From: Symbiodinium sp. CCMP2592
Lineage: Eukaryota; Sar; Dinophyceae; Suessiales; Symbiodiniaceae
Reading direction: 5' to 3'
DNA: 64,000 nt
Assembly (NCBI GenBank): GCA_905221615.1
Contig: CAJNDT010004001.1
Span: 1,582,474-1,646,473, forward strand
Under the pieces are notes generated by a model that saw only the letters and a program-made list of their open reading frames with translations, did not search any database and was not told the DNA's origin. Positions 10,824 through 20,475 of the stretch are shown here, piece by piece. The translations under genes and the position numbers were made by a program. Position 1 is the first letter of the stretch. Each line of letters opens with the position of its first letter.

Positions 10824-11387
10824 GTAACCTTTATCTGTAACCTTTTTGGGGTATATACTATACTCCCTATATGATCCCCGTTACTCCCCAAGGTTAACCT
10901 TCGTTCCCCAGGATACTCGACAAGTAGGCTATCATGCCAGTGGTCGGGTTCCGGGGGTTAAGTTCAGGGTAAGTTTAAGGCCTGGGGGACTGTGACTATG
11001 CACATCATCAGGCGAATTGCTGAACGAACACATAACACAGACCCCGAAGTGCTACAATAGCAAGCCCTTAGCTTTTTCCCGGAACAAGGCTTAGCCCCGA
11101 CAACCCTCCGCCAACTTCCTGCGGTACATGTTTCGGTTTGCGAGTCTTGGGTTCAGGTTTCTTCTGCGGGTTCAGGGTTTAGGGTTCAGTCGTCTTCGTG
11201 ATAAGACCGAAACATGATGGCCAGAAAGACGCACCCGGTCGGCGTCGTGATCCCAAAATCCCAAGCCCTACATCCCCAATCCCTTCACGTCAAAAGCCCT
11301 AGAGCCGGATCAACCACGCAGTAGCCATCCCGATCGCACAATTCTAAAATCCAAGATCCCAATCCCTGAACTTTAGCCTCCCTACAC

Positions 11388-11495
11388 CCTGAATGTCTCG
11401 ATGGAATGGAGCGAGTTCTATTCCTGGCCGACCGTTGACCTCAGAGTCTTCACCCATGAAGGACGCTGTGACAGCATGTGGATGAGTCACACTGA
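11388..11495. CDS. Coding-like segment, strand unclear
   Basis: Both strands are open and protein-like here. Minus reads THPHAVTASFMGEDSEVNG then PGIELAPFHRDIQ. Plus reads MEWSEFYSWPTVDLRVFTH. I slightly prefer minus on composition, but the + strand bias of the window argues the other way. Telomere-like fragments flank both sides. Confidence 0.3.
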
Positions 11496-11740
11496 ACCCT
11501 AAATCCCTGAACCCTATGAAACCCCTGGATGGGGAGAACCAGATCCTAGTGTACGTAGAATTTCGTGGTGTTGAAAACCTTCCACCACCACACAACTATT
11601 ACGAGCGCACGCAGTGGGTCTAAGAGGTATTTTTCGGATTGGGGGCTATACCTGGAACTATCGAAAAACACTTTTCTGTAGGTTCCCTATGCTTAAACTT
11701 TTATATTTCGTTTTTTCAATAAGAGCCGATAAAGACTAAA

Positions 11741-11950
11741 TAAGCAGCCAGGCAAGAGGTAGTTTCAGGTACTTGGAGGGTCGGGGGACTTAGTATATAA
11801 GCAGCCAGGCAAGAGGTAGTTTCAGGTACGTGGAGGGTCGGGGGACTTAGTAAGTAGGTTGTAAGTAGACTTAGAAGTACCCTAAAAGGGGTTATGGTAC
11901 TTATAAGTCCCTAAAATAACCAGTTACTAAGTCCCCCGACCCTCCAAGTA
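11741..11950. mobile_element. Foldback MITE, family C, with 57-bp duplication of its left side
   Basis: The element proper is 11827-11950, with ends TACGTGGAGGGTCGGGGG and CCCCCGACCCTCCAAGTA. The left flank plus left arm (from AAGCAGCCAGGCAAGAGG to GGGGGACTTAGTA) is present twice, 57 bases apart, at 11742 and 11799. The duplication includes host sequence and one TIR. Confidence 0.82.
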
Positions 11951-11996
11951 GGGTTTTGAAGGGGTTCTGCCAGACATGGGTCCCGTTAGGAGAGGC

Positions 11997-12185
11997 ACGG
12001 TTGATGATATAAATCCTGCACTGCCCATACTAAGGAAGGGATCTATAAGGGCACCTTTAAAGGGTTCCTTTAAGGGATCTATAGGGTTTTAGGGTTTAGG
12101 GTTTAGGGCCATACTAAGGAATATACCATAACTCCCACAGTCTAGGTCCTTAAGGTAATGCAGGGTTTGTATCATCAAGCGCAGC
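11997..12185. mobile_element. MITE family B copy 1, split by a telomere-repeat insertion
   Basis: Left part CACGGTTGATGATATAAAT to 12037. Right part from 12109 to about 12179, reading ATATACCATAACTCCCA and then TAATGCAGGGTTTG. Between them (12038-12108) lie 71 bases holding the GGGATCTATAAGG module and TTTTAGGGTTTAGGG. The 13-base CCATACTAAGGAA occurs on both sides (12025-12037 and 12109-12121), a direct repeat like a target-site duplication. Confidence 0.8.
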
Positions 12186-12369
12186 TGTCGCAGGCGCTTG
12201 ACGCTGACAGCTAAACCCTAAGCCTCACGCACGCAAGCTGAGGCTTAGGGTTTGGGGCCTGGGGCTTAGGGTATATAGGGTTTGAGTTTAGGGTCTCACC
12301 GTACGCATAAATTAGCACCAAATAACCGTCCTTTTTTCAGGGCTTATAAGTAATTATAAGGAAACCCCT

Positions 12370-12627
12370 ATGGGAAACCCACAAAAAGGCAGGATATCAA
12401 AGGTTCAAGTAATCGCTACAGGACGCCAGAAAACCTTTTTGCATCTTTTTGAACGCATGGCAACATCTCGAACATGCGACACCGTTTCCCCGGTCCTAAA
12501 TAATTTAAAGAAGGTTGTACGTGCTGAGGTTTCAAGCGGTTTGGGAGCTGCACAAATCCTCAATAGTTTATGGGCCCGGGATGACGACACAAGCTTCCCA
12601 CCCCAAGGCTGCAAGAGTCGAAGATAA
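12370..12627 (+). CDS. Possible coding segment, unknown protein
   Basis: 85 codons. The part FERMATSRTCDTVSPVLNN followed by LKKVVRAEVSSGLGAAQ is balanced and helix-like, with a basic C-terminus. It lies about 100 bases upstream of the spliced-leader sequence and so is unlikely to belong to the retrocopy. No domain is recognised. Confidence 0.33.
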   Translation: MGNPQKGRISKVQVIATGRQKTFLHLFERMATSRTCDTVSPVLNNLKKVVRAEVSSGLGAAQILNSLWARDDDTSFPPQGCKSRR

Positions 12628-12728
12628 GAGCTCTTATATAGCCCTAAACCCTAAACCTTAAGCCATAAACCCAAAACCGTAAGCCTTAAACCCGAAGCAC
12701 AAACCCCTACATCCCAAACAGTGAACCC

Positions 12729-12750
12729 TCCGTAGCCATTTTGGCTCAAG
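12729..12750 (+). other. Dinoflagellate spliced-leader (DinoSL) relic
   Basis: The 22 bases match the known dinoflagellate SL exactly: T, then CCGTAGCCATTTTGG, then CTCAAG. In living cells this sequence is trans-spliced to the 5' end of nuclear mRNAs. Here AAG is followed by GCCATG, not by the GT of an SL RNA gene. So it is best read as the 5' end of a mature mRNA that was copied back into the genome. It lies between telomere-like filler and the coding sequence at 12754-13379. Confidence 0.93.
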
Positions 12751-13379
12751 GCCATGTGGCTCGAGACTTCCAAGCTTTGTCTTGGGACGTTCTAGGTTGG
12801 TGACTTTTGTCATGAATCCGGTGCCGCTTCGAAAGCTCGCATCAAACATCGCTTATGCCCGACTCTGTTGCAACAAAGAGGGTCTCGTGAAGATTTCCTT
12901 GATGCTCTCGCAAGTCTTGCATGCTGTCCGGGAGGAGGTTCAACATCGAGAGGGTGCAATGACAACACAGGTGGAAGCGTGTACCCAAACTCTGGAGACC
13001 GGCACTCAGACTGAGACAATCCGATTTGGGGATGAGGACTACGCATCGTGTGGCAGCGAGGATGTCGAGCTCCATGGGGATGTTGCTGTCTCCGAGGAAG
13101 AGGACACACAGCAGCGAGCAACACCATTGCCGTCACAACCTCTAGGCAGCTCGAGTGAACAGAATTGGCCGATGAGCGATCAGCAGTGGGATTTCTTTTG
13201 TCAGAAAACAAGACTTGAGTGAACCATTGAGTGTGGCTGCGATGGATGATCTGCTTGGGAAGCATGAAGCGGCGAGTGAGTCCGAAGCGTCAGTTCTGGA
13301 TGACCAACAGTCCAAGTGTAAAGCTCTCATGGCACTGTTGTTGAACCGCCGGAAAGACTGTACAGGGGCTGTCACATGA
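12751..13379 (+). pseudogene. SL-tagged processed retrocopy, unknown acidic protein
   Basis: Directly after the SL relic, GCC-ATG starts at 12754 (MWLETSKLCLGTF), with a TAG at 12793-12795. The same frame then runs on (REDFLDALASLACC, about 12888-12930). Coding character then moves to the frame of 12782-13222: QVEACTQTLETGTQTE followed by Asp/Glu-rich sequence. At about 13200-13205 it moves again (SEPLSVAAMDDLLGKHEAAS) to a TGA at 13377-13379. No introns are apparent, as expected of a cDNA copy. Two frame changes and one stop suggest a decayed copy, though sequencing indels could contribute. A coding start at 12812 is also possible. No domain is recognised; the protein is acidic and Ser/Thr/Gln-rich. 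Confidence 0.6.
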
Positions 13380-13649
13380 CAACACTAGGGCGGGTGTGCT
13401 GGCATCAAAGAATGCTTGCTGGCGCGATTTGTGCATCGAGCATTATCCTGTCAATCTATTGTATCGTTTTGCTGATGGTTGTCAGTGCACAGATTGCCAA
13501 AATTAGTCCCGACTGCGAACCGAGAGACCTCATCTGCCGAGTCCGAGTGTGAGAGCGTAAACCCGAGACATCCTAATTTCATAAGTTTCCCGGAAGAAGC
13601 AGCCCGGGCCGATCTGCCACTTCCTGGGCTTTGGAGTACCATCCTTTAA
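13380..13649. other. Unassigned sequence after the retrocopy
   Basis: Probably the 3' UTR of the retrocopy plus older sequence. There is no poly-A tract, no clear frame and no repeat family. Confidence 0.35.
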
Positions 13650-13754
13650 TACGGTTGATGATATACATCCTGCATGACCCATAACAAGGAATATACCATA
13701 GTTCCCATAGTTCAGGGTCATTAAGGTAATGCAGGGTTTATATCATCAACCGTA
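13650..13754. mobile_element. MITE family B copy 2
   Basis: 105 bp, TIRs TACGGTTGATGATATA and TATATCATCAACCGTA, with the inner CCTGCAT and ATGCAGG pairing too. The two outer TA dinucleotides are consistent with a TA target-site duplication. Confidence 0.88.
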
Positions 13755-14690
13755 CTTTCTTGGGACCGGTTACTTAGAGGGGACAAATATGAGATAAAAG
13801 TATATGCCTTTTTTTCCTCGCTACTTCAGAGCCCAGATTCTCAATCCCAGGTCAGGACTACGCCGTGACTTGGCGCAACGGTTTGGCGTTTCAGGGCTTT
13901 TGGGACACTAACAGCCCAGCTGCAAAAAGGGCTTTGGGGTTTAGGGGTTTAGAGTTAGGGTTCAGAGGTTACTGTAGGGGTTAGCTTTGGAATGAGTTCC
14001 TGCGGATCTGCCATTGAACTCTAAACCACCCGTCCCTAGTTTGCAGCCGTTATCCAAGATTAAACAGATAGATCGACAGATCGACATTGAATATGGACTT
14101 CCTAAACCCTAGGGTACAGGGCCAGGGATCTGTTTAGTGTCCTCGAATGGACATCCCTACCCTAAGCCCGAAACCCTGGTAAAACCTGAGGAATCCTTAA
14201 ATCCCTACAATTCCCCAGTAGAGCGCTGTAAAGCCAAGCAAGAATCGTATGCCCCAAGTCTCAAGATCAAAGCTTGAGAAGCAGCGGAGTCGATGGCACT
14301 CGAGGGGTCAGGGGCTGAAGGTTCACGGGTTTAGCGTCGATCGTTTGCCGACTAAAAGCAGAAGCTGTCCGAATGTAATGTACGGTTTGGGTATTACAGA
14401 GGGTTGATCGATCTGTCTACCAGATTATTCCAACTATCTCTCTGAAGCGATGGTGACGGTGACGGTTGACGATGGCAAGCAAGGACACTGACAATCCTTT
14501 AGCAAACGAGCGATTGTGATTTTAGAAGTCACATGCTGCATGCAACGTGTTAGACATGCCCACGCAGCTTTTTCTATGTCTGGCAATGCCGTACAAGGGT
14601 GGCTCAACAGAAGAAGATTTCACCAAGAGTCAGTCATGGAGGCTTCTGTTGTGAGCTGCCCATTTTCCCTCAAACGCTAAGCCCTAAACT
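13755..14690. other. No supported gene
   Basis: Unique sequence with TTTAGGG-like patches near 13930-13965 and 14105-14180. No frame stands out on either strand. Confidence 0.4.
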
Positions 14691-14695
14691 GCGAG

Positions 14696-14976
14696 GTTCT
14701 GGATGACGTGAGGCACAATCACAGTCAGGAGGAATTTCTGCAAATTCCTGCCGGATGGGAGGTGGCACGATTTGAGGACATGTTTTGCTGGAAAGGGAAA
14801 CTCTTACCAGTCATTCCGACGCAGAGTTGATTTATGATTGCGTTTTAGGGTGTATGCATTCTAGCATGCTGCAGAGAGGATGCCGCTGACGCGCACGAAC
14901 TCATCACACACCACGAAGGCTTCAACTGCAACTTGCTGGTCACTCAGGACCCGGCACTTGCTGACTCTAAACCCGA
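14696..14976 (+). CDS. Two-exon fragment with a WEVA-type dinoflagellate module, GA-AG intron
   Basis: Exon 1 ends at 14776 and includes HNHSQEEFLQIPAGWEVA, finishing ARFE. Exon 2 starts at 14879 with DAADAHELITHHEGFNCN and LLVTQDPALADS. Removing 14777-14878 (102 nt, GACATG...CAGAGAG) joins them in phase 0 and removes a TGA at 14828. The joined block resembles a repeated module I recall from Symbiodinium proteins (a PxGWEVA motif followed by LLV), whose function I do not know. The GA donor is non-canonical in general but known in dinoflagellates. Beyond about 14970 the sequence becomes CCCTAAA-like, so the gene end is not visible. Confidence 0.5.
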
Positions 14977-15099
14977 TGCCCTAAACCTCAAACCCTAAAC
15001 CTGTTACTAATAACCTCGAAGGCCCGAAGCCTTAAACCCTCGTCGTCGCCACTACGAAGTTCAACCATGATACACCACAGCAAAGTCCTACAACAAAGT

Positions 15100-15100
15100 C

Positions 15101-15141
<41 letters not shown>

Positions 15142-15154
15142 GCTACTACTACTG

Positions 15155-15223
<69 letters not shown>

Positions 15224-15231
15224 GTTCAACT
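15100..15231. repeat. (CTA)n microsatellite
   Basis: About 130 bases of CTA triplets with rare CTG/CCA interruptions. The poly-Thr, poly-Val and poly-Tyr frames that cross it are by-products. Confidence 0.95.
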
Positions 15232-15339
15232 CTGATTCGACCCTTAGCTCGAACACGCCCAACCAAAGCCCCTTTACCCTACATCCCTACACCGCTGTAG
15301 AGCACTCAAGCCCTGAACCCTAAAGGCACGATCTGGAGG

Positions 15340-15388
15340 GCTGAGGGCGAGGATTTAGGGCTGAGGGTTTAGGGTTTAGGGTTTAGGG
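15340..15388. repeat. Interstitial telomere-like tract
   Basis: GGGCTGAGGGTTTAGGG leading into three TTTAGGG units, G-strand orientation (opposite to the left telomere). Confidence 0.75.
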
Positions 15389-15642
15389 CCTGAATTGAAT
15401 AAGTAACCATACCATCCTCGAGGTTTCCTTATTGATGCATATACGCGACACTGTATTCTGAATCTACTTATCTAGGCCGCTTTCCTGTGTGGTGGGTTTT
15501 AGTAAGGGCTTTTAAAAGGGTTCCCGTTGACGTAGTCCCGGAAGGTTTTCTGGATTTAAGTTTAGGGATGCAGGGTATAAGAGTTGAGGCTTGTGCTAAA
15601 CCTGAACGCTCAAGCCTGCGTGGTTTTCATTTGTTTGGTCTA

Positions 15643-15720
15643 CTCCTGCTACTGCTACTGCTTTTGCTACTGCTACTGCTACTGCTACTGCTACTGCTGC
15701 TGCTACTACTGCTACCACTA
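15643..15720. repeat. (CTG/CTA)n triplet microsatellite
   Basis: CTACTGCTACTGCTTTTG and on. It gives the Leu-rich and Tyr/Cys-rich open frames at 15487-15795; I do not call these as genes. Confidence 0.9.
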
Positions 15721-15952
15721 CGACGTTTGCTTAGGGTTCCATCTTTTCGAAAATTCTATAATCTACCCTTAACTCAAAGCACGTTTGATGATTAAGGCCT
15801 GTATAGTTCCGCTTGTGCACTTCCTGGGAGGATGCTGTCTTCAGAAGCAGCCGAGCTCTCCAGTGGAGAGAGGAAGATCAAGGGACCAAGCACCTCGGAA
15901 AAAATGCAGGTTTGGGTTAGGCCCATGTAGGCATTCGGGGTTTAGGATTCGT

Positions 15953-16060
15953 GACGGTAAGGTGATGATATACATCCTGCATGACCTTAATGACCCTAAA
16001 CTATTGGAATTATGGTATATTCCTTATTATGGGTAATGCAGGATTTATATCATCAACCGT
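15953..16060. mobile_element. MITE family B copy 3 (inverted centre)
   Basis: Left end ACGGTAAGGTGATGATATAC carries a small change in the TIR; right end ATATCATCAACCGTA is intact. The centre reads ACCCTAAACTATTGG, the reverse complement of copy 2. Confidence 0.8.
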
Positions 16061-16205
16061 ATGTGTGAGGAAGCCGCGAAATCGGTGGCAGCGGACCTGA
16101 ACTTGTAAGGTTCAACTAAGCAGTCCGGAGTTGGGGTAGTTTCCGGGGGGCGGCCTTTTAGATAGTGTTCATGTTGCCTCGGGGTTATTGTTTAGGGGGT
16201 TGGTG

Positions 16206-16549
16206 ATTCTGTTCAATTCTCAGAGGAGACAATACTCAGCAAACTTGACGGCGAAAGCAGCCGGTAGTCAGTAGCAAACCCTAAACCTCAAGTGTACGAC
16301 TGTGGCATGCACCTATTGTTTGTCAAACTTCATGGAGAAATGGAAGAGCAGAATGTTCCCGATTGCGCTGCTCCAACGAAGATTCGGCATGAATTAGCAC
16401 TATACCCGATCATGTGCAGAATTGGGGATGTGCGTTCGAGACATCCTGGCCATAGTTTGGGTTTAGGGAAATCATCAAAGACCCTATGTTCGCTTCAACC
16501 AGCTAAGCTGCAGCTTTATACAAAACTCACAGTCAGGTCTCAACCATAG
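16206..16549 (+). CDS. Two exon-like blocks, unknown protein
   Basis: Block one reads GDSVQFSEETILSKLDGESS and stops at 16265-16267. Block two, from about 16292, reads MHLLFVKLHGEMEEQNVPDC and on to IGDVRSRHPGH. CCCTAAACC-like filler lies between them. No domain is recognised and linking the two blocks is inference. Confidence 0.33.
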
Positions 16550-16668
16550 CCCGACAAGAGCCAGAAGCCCGATGTTTTTGGAGTTTATAGGGCTTTACTG
16601 GGTTAAGGGTTTGGGGTGTAAGGCGTTGCGATGATGGTGGCGGTCGAGGGGAGGAGGCTGATATTCCT

Positions 16669-16765
16669 AGGTAGTATAAGGGAGACCCCTTCAGGGACCC
16701 TACTTCAAGTTCTCTTAAAACGGACCATGCGGAATCTATATCCCCAAGGGTCCCGCTACTCCTAA
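16669..16765. mobile_element. Foldback element, family H copy 1
   Basis: GTAGTATAAGGGAGACCCC, then TTCTCTTAAAACGGA, then ATCTATATCCCCAA. The same order recurs at 17562-17675. The outer ends pair only partly. Confidence 0.55.
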
Positions 16766-16884
16766 CTCCTGTTTATGTGCCAAGAAGCCATTTGGATGTG
16801 ACTTTTATCATCACAACGACAGTATCTCACTAGCACAGCCCGAAAATGCTTCATAGCCACAGCACCAGCATCCTAATCATGAAG

Positions 16885-17124
16885 TTATACGGGCTGAAAG
16901 ACTGCCAGTACTATCCTCATATAATGCTTTTTCAACACACCCCGGTGGCTGCAGTCATCGTCTAGAGATGTTCGGGGGTTTGCATCTAAAATCGAGGTTT
17001 GCGGACGGTGACTTCTTGGTTTGGCACGGCCGGCACGGGGAGACCGTGATCCCGGACCACGACAGGACTCGGGCACGGTGAATTGCGAGGGTTTTGCACG
17101 GTTTGGGATCTGGCCGTGGTACAC
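16885..17124 (-). CDS. Possible coding segment on the minus strand
   Basis: 79 codons; the last part reads TSLDDDCSHRGVLKKHYMRI. The middle is Arg/Pro-rich. The plus strand is also partly open here (KLYGLKDCQYYPHIM), so the strand is uncertain and no domain is recognised. Confidence 0.22.
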   Translation of the reverse strand: MYHGQIPNRAKPSQFTVPESCRGPGSRSPRAGRAKPRSHRPQTSILDANPRTSLDDDCSHRGVLKKHYMRIVLAVFQPV

Positions 17125-17561
17125 ATATACACTGTCCTAGAATTCCTTTTTGACGTACTTTGGATTCAAGCACACTCTTGTACAAAAACGGTGCTTGAAT
17201 CAAACAAAGGACGCATCTGAGCTAAAGTTTAGCGTTTAGAGTTTCTAGCTTCTAGCCATCATTGCCGACAGCCTCTGGTGTGCTGTCTGCCTCAGGAGTG
17301 TGAGCATGTCCTCTTGCATTAGGTAGGGAGTCCAGGTGTGCAAAGCTAGAGAAGGGGGTGGCAAGGCTGAATTTTTACAGCTTCGAGATGTTATCCGCTC
17401 GAGCATAGTAAGTACATGGTATTGAGGTTTTGGGTTCAGGATGAGGCGCTGTGCTGAAATGTGTCCTACTTAGATGAGAACCTCCCAGGCTTACAGGGAG
17501 GTCACACGCAGAACATCAGCATCAATAGCCTCTTCAAGATCCTGCCTAAACCCATATGGGT

Positions 17562-17675
17562 AGTATTATCTGGGAGACCCCTTAAAGGGTACCCCTTCTG
17601 AACCCTTCTTCTGGCTCTCTTAAAAGGAGCCTTATTGAGAGGGTCTATATCCCCCAAAATTCCCCTAATCCGAAC
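17562..17675. mobile_element. Foldback element, family H copy 2
   Basis: GTAGTATTATCTGGGAGACC then CTCTCTTAAAAGGAGCC then GGGTCTATATCCCCC. About 110 bp and better preserved than the copy at 16.7 kb. Confidence 0.55.
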
Positions 17676-17903
17676 TCCCACCTAAAAACCCGGTTTAATA
17701 GGCGTAGAACTACGGACAAGTCGAAAGGCATCAAACCCTATGTAAACCCCAAACCCAGACATAACCTTCTATCCTGACAATATAGGAACATAAATGGTTT
17801 TTCAATATTAGTCCTTGGGGCACTTTGTTACGAGCATACTTGACTATACCGCCCAAGACCTCTTCTATCTACTAAGGCCCCTATCCCCTAGCCTAAACTC
17901 CTT

Positions 17904-18035
17904 CTGGAGGGTCGGGGGACTTAGTAACTGGTTATTTTTCGGGACATATAAGTACCATAACCCCAATTAGGGTCCCTTTTAGGGTACTTATAAGTCTACT
18001 TACTACCTACTTACTAAGTCCCCCGACCCTCCAAG
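17904..18035. mobile_element. Foldback MITE, family C
   Basis: Arms CTGGAGGGTCGGGGGACTTA and TAAGTCCCCCGACCCTCCAA pair almost perfectly. They share the GGGTCGGGGG variant only with the 11.8-kb copy. Confidence 0.85.
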
Positions 18036-18050
18036 TGGGCCCCAGCCTTC

Positions 18051-18182
18051 AAGCCTGGCAACCAGGCTACAGGGTCTCTGGACTCGTATCCTGCTGCAAC
18101 GGCCGAGTCTGGTTCTTCAGCTGGACATCAGATGCTCAGACACTGCGACCTGGCCCCGTGTTCCTTGGGGTTTTTGTGTGAG
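18051..18182 (+). CDS. Exon-like segment, unknown protein
   Basis: Open frame KPGNQATGSLDSYPAATAES then GSSAGHQMLRHCDLAPC, starting 15 bases after the family C element. It ends in TTTAGGG-like sequence. Ser/Ala/Gly-rich with no recognised domain. Confidence 0.35.
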
Positions 18183-18649
18183 GGTTTCGGGTTAAGGGTT
18201 AGGCGTCAGGAGTCGAACGGTTTGTTGGCAGGCTTCCCTTGCGTTTTTAACATCTTTCGTATACGTCGTATATGTAGACCTTTGGCATTACCGGCTTCAG
18301 AAGGTCATATATACGGGTGTTGATATTTGTTCATCGACCTCAAAGGCCCGGGGTGGGTAGAAAAATCAAGGTAGGGGGCTCGCAGCAATGTCAAGAGGCA
18401 CCCCAAGCCGCAGCCATAAACCGTATGAGTTAGGGTTCTTACAGGGGTTCCAGGTTCCGGTGTTGGCATTTATGGAGCCATGTCTCTTCTGTCCTCCACC
18501 GCAGCTGTCGTAACCCCTACTGTAGACTGCAGGAGCTTTGAGTGAGTGACTCGGTGCGATCTCCAGGGACCGCTTCTAGGTACGGATAGTACGGGGCGAA
18601 CTAATACAGGCGCATGTCGGTTGGTAGTTAATAGTAGTGCATCATGGTC

Positions 18650-18651
18650 CG

Positions 18652-18685
<34 letters not shown>

Positions 18686-18775
18686 CATGTAACTATGTCC
18701 GTATGTATATATATATACACTTATATATCTACATTAATTTGTTCATGCATGCATTTTCACTGCTTACCTATATAT
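18650..18775. repeat. (TA)n and TATG/CATA microsatellites
   Basis: Several runs of alternating TA with CATA interruptions. The Tyr/Ile-rich frames on both strands come from this. Confidence 0.92.
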
Positions 18776-18959
18776 GCAGCAGTTGTATTAGCCGATTAAC
18801 CCGAGCCCTGTCTAAAGTATTCAAAACATTTCATATCACCGCTGCCGTGGTACGCCGTAGAAGCCCCTACTTACGGTTTACTCACCAAGGCGGCACAAAC
18901 ATGACGAAGCCTCTGTCTACTAGCCGGGGACCGGCATGTCATCCATGAGCCTATGTCCC

Positions 18960-19073
18960 TACTTAGAGGATCACGGGACTTAGCAACTAGGGTCATAAGT
19001 AAGGTAACTATACTTATAACCCCAATTAAGGTACTTATAACCTCACTTACTAAGTCCCACGATCCTTTAAGTA
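18960..19073. mobile_element. Foldback MITE, family C
   Basis: Ends TACTTAGAGGATCACGGGAC and GTCCCACGATCCTTTAAGTA. The centre contains AGGTAACTATACTTATAAC. TA at both outer edges. It ends 12 bases before the ubiquitin-like exon at 19085. Confidence 0.87.
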
Positions 19074-19084
19074 CCATCGTTCAG

Positions 19085-19285
19085 GCGGTGGAGGTGGAGA
19101 TTCTCTCTCTGGCTGGCGATTGCTTGGGCAAGTTCGTCCTGGAGCCTGCTTCCACCGTTCGTGATTTGCGGGAAGTGGTGGGCAGCCAGAACGAGAGGCA
19201 TCGGGACGCCAAGTACGTTCTACCGGGAGGAATGCGGGTTTGTGAGGATGACGAAGAGTTGTCCAGACTTCAACCTGCTCCCTAA
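19085..19285 (+). CDS. Ubiquitin-like domain exon
   Basis: After CAG at 19082-19084 the frame reads VEVEILSLAGDCLGKFVLEP, then STVRDLREVVG, then VLPGGMRVCEDDEELSRL, with a TAA at 19283-19285. The two strands, a turn, the xxVRDLxxxV helix start and a late GxxxxDDExL turn follow the beta-grasp ubiquitin-like fold. This fold often heads ankyrin-repeat proteins in Symbiodiniaceae. There is no in-frame ATG of its own after the MITE, so an upstream exon, or loss of the start by the insertion, is likely. It is a separate gene or duplicate from the 21.5-24.0 kb gene, since its sequence differs. Confidence 0.6.
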   Translation, partial: AVEVEILSLAGDCLGKFVLEPASTVRDLREVVGSQNERHRDAKYVLPGGMRVCEDDEELSRLQPAP

Positions 19286-19811
19286 GCCCAGAACGCTAAC
19301 CGCGAAAGCCTAAACCCATGCAGTCCCAGTACCAGCGCAGAAAGTCATGCAGTTTCCGCCCAAGGCGGCTGAAGTTGTGTACAGATTCGCAGACCACCCG
19401 ACCCGAGCTGAATGAGTCCGGCATCAGGGAAAAGTGTGTAAATCTTGGACTTCTTATGAATGTGACTGTTGGGTGTACGCAAGGTTCTCGGGTTAAGGGT
19501 TTTAAAACCCTGTGTTTTTGCATCCTGTGCATTGGGCTACCACAGCCCAGCCTATACCCTATATATCCTATCACTAAACTCGAAACCCCATAAAGCCGTG
19601 TATAAATCCGACACAACATGATATAACCACACCTAGAATTTCAAGTATCCTGCCGAAGCCTTGTAATTGCAAAGACACGGTTACAGATCCTATAGAAACC
19701 CTTAAACCCTAAACTAAACCCTAAAGCCCCAAAAGCCTAAACTAAGCCTCTACTTGTCGAAAGCTCAGCTGAGCTGAGCTCCGATGCTTCTGTTCGACTT
19801 GAAGGGTTTGC

Positions 19812-19846
19812 CCTACTTAGAGGATCATGATGGGACTTAGTAACTT
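19812..19846. mobile_element. Family C, left arm only
   Basis: CCTACTTAGAGGATCATG then GGGACTTAGTAACTTG, with no matching right arm nearby. It is followed by the TCCTTTAAGGGATCTATA module. A relic. Confidence 0.6.
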
Positions 19847-19924
19847 GGGCCTAGGCTTCCTTAAAGGGTTCCTTTAAGGGATCTATACAGGCTACTATTA
19901 AGGGTTCTGTAAGGCTTTTGGGGG

Positions 19925-20038
19925 TACTTAAAGGATCATGGGACTTAGTAACTAGGGTTATAAGTAAGGTGACTATACTTATAACCTCAATTAAGGTACT
20001 TGTAACCCCACTTACTAAGTCCCACGATCCTTTAAGTA
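19925..20038. mobile_element. Foldback MITE, family C
   Basis: Ends TACTTAAAGGATCATGGGAC and GTCCCACGATCCTTTAAGTA, TA at both edges. Very close to the 18960 copy in its right half, including CCCACGATCC. Confidence 0.88.
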
Positions 20039-20056
20039 CGGGTCCATGTGCCCAAG

Positions 20057-20161
20057 TACGGTTGATGACATAAATTCTGCATTACCCATGATAAGGAATA
20101 TGCCATAATTCCCATAGTTTAGGGTCCTTAAGGTAATGCAGGATTTATATCATCAACCGTA
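20057..20161. mobile_element. MITE family B copy 4
   Basis: 105 bp, TACGGTTGATGACATAAAT to ATTTATATCATCAACCGTA. It lies only 18 bases after the family C copy, so two unrelated families sit side by side. Confidence 0.88.
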
Positions 20162-20475
20162 GTATATACTTTGGCCCCAAAATTACTTTTACAGGGACTA
20201 CTTTAAGGGCCAAAGGAATATGCTACTTTGGTGCATGGACCCTCAGGTTTAGGGCTTTAGGGGTCCAAGGTTAGGGGCGTTAGTCTGGGCGTTTAAGGTT
20301 TTGGGGCTTTGGGGTTTCGTTTTAGGGGGGCTTTAAGCTTTGGGTGGCTCAAGGGATTCAGGGCTTAGTGCATTGGAGTCCCTGCTCAGAAAAAGGGCTT
20401 TGGGGTTTAGGTTTTAGGGGTTTAGGGTTTATGGCTTCAGGTGTTAGGGTTGACAATTTCTGGGGTGCTGCTGCA

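Noticed and set aside
12729-12850. Functional SL RNA gene
   Set aside because: The SL is followed by GCCATG instead of a GT donor and there is no obvious short structured RNA with a termination signal; no tandem copies.
14988-15300. Poly-Val and poly-Thr proteins
   Set aside because: Translation of the (CTA)n microsatellite.
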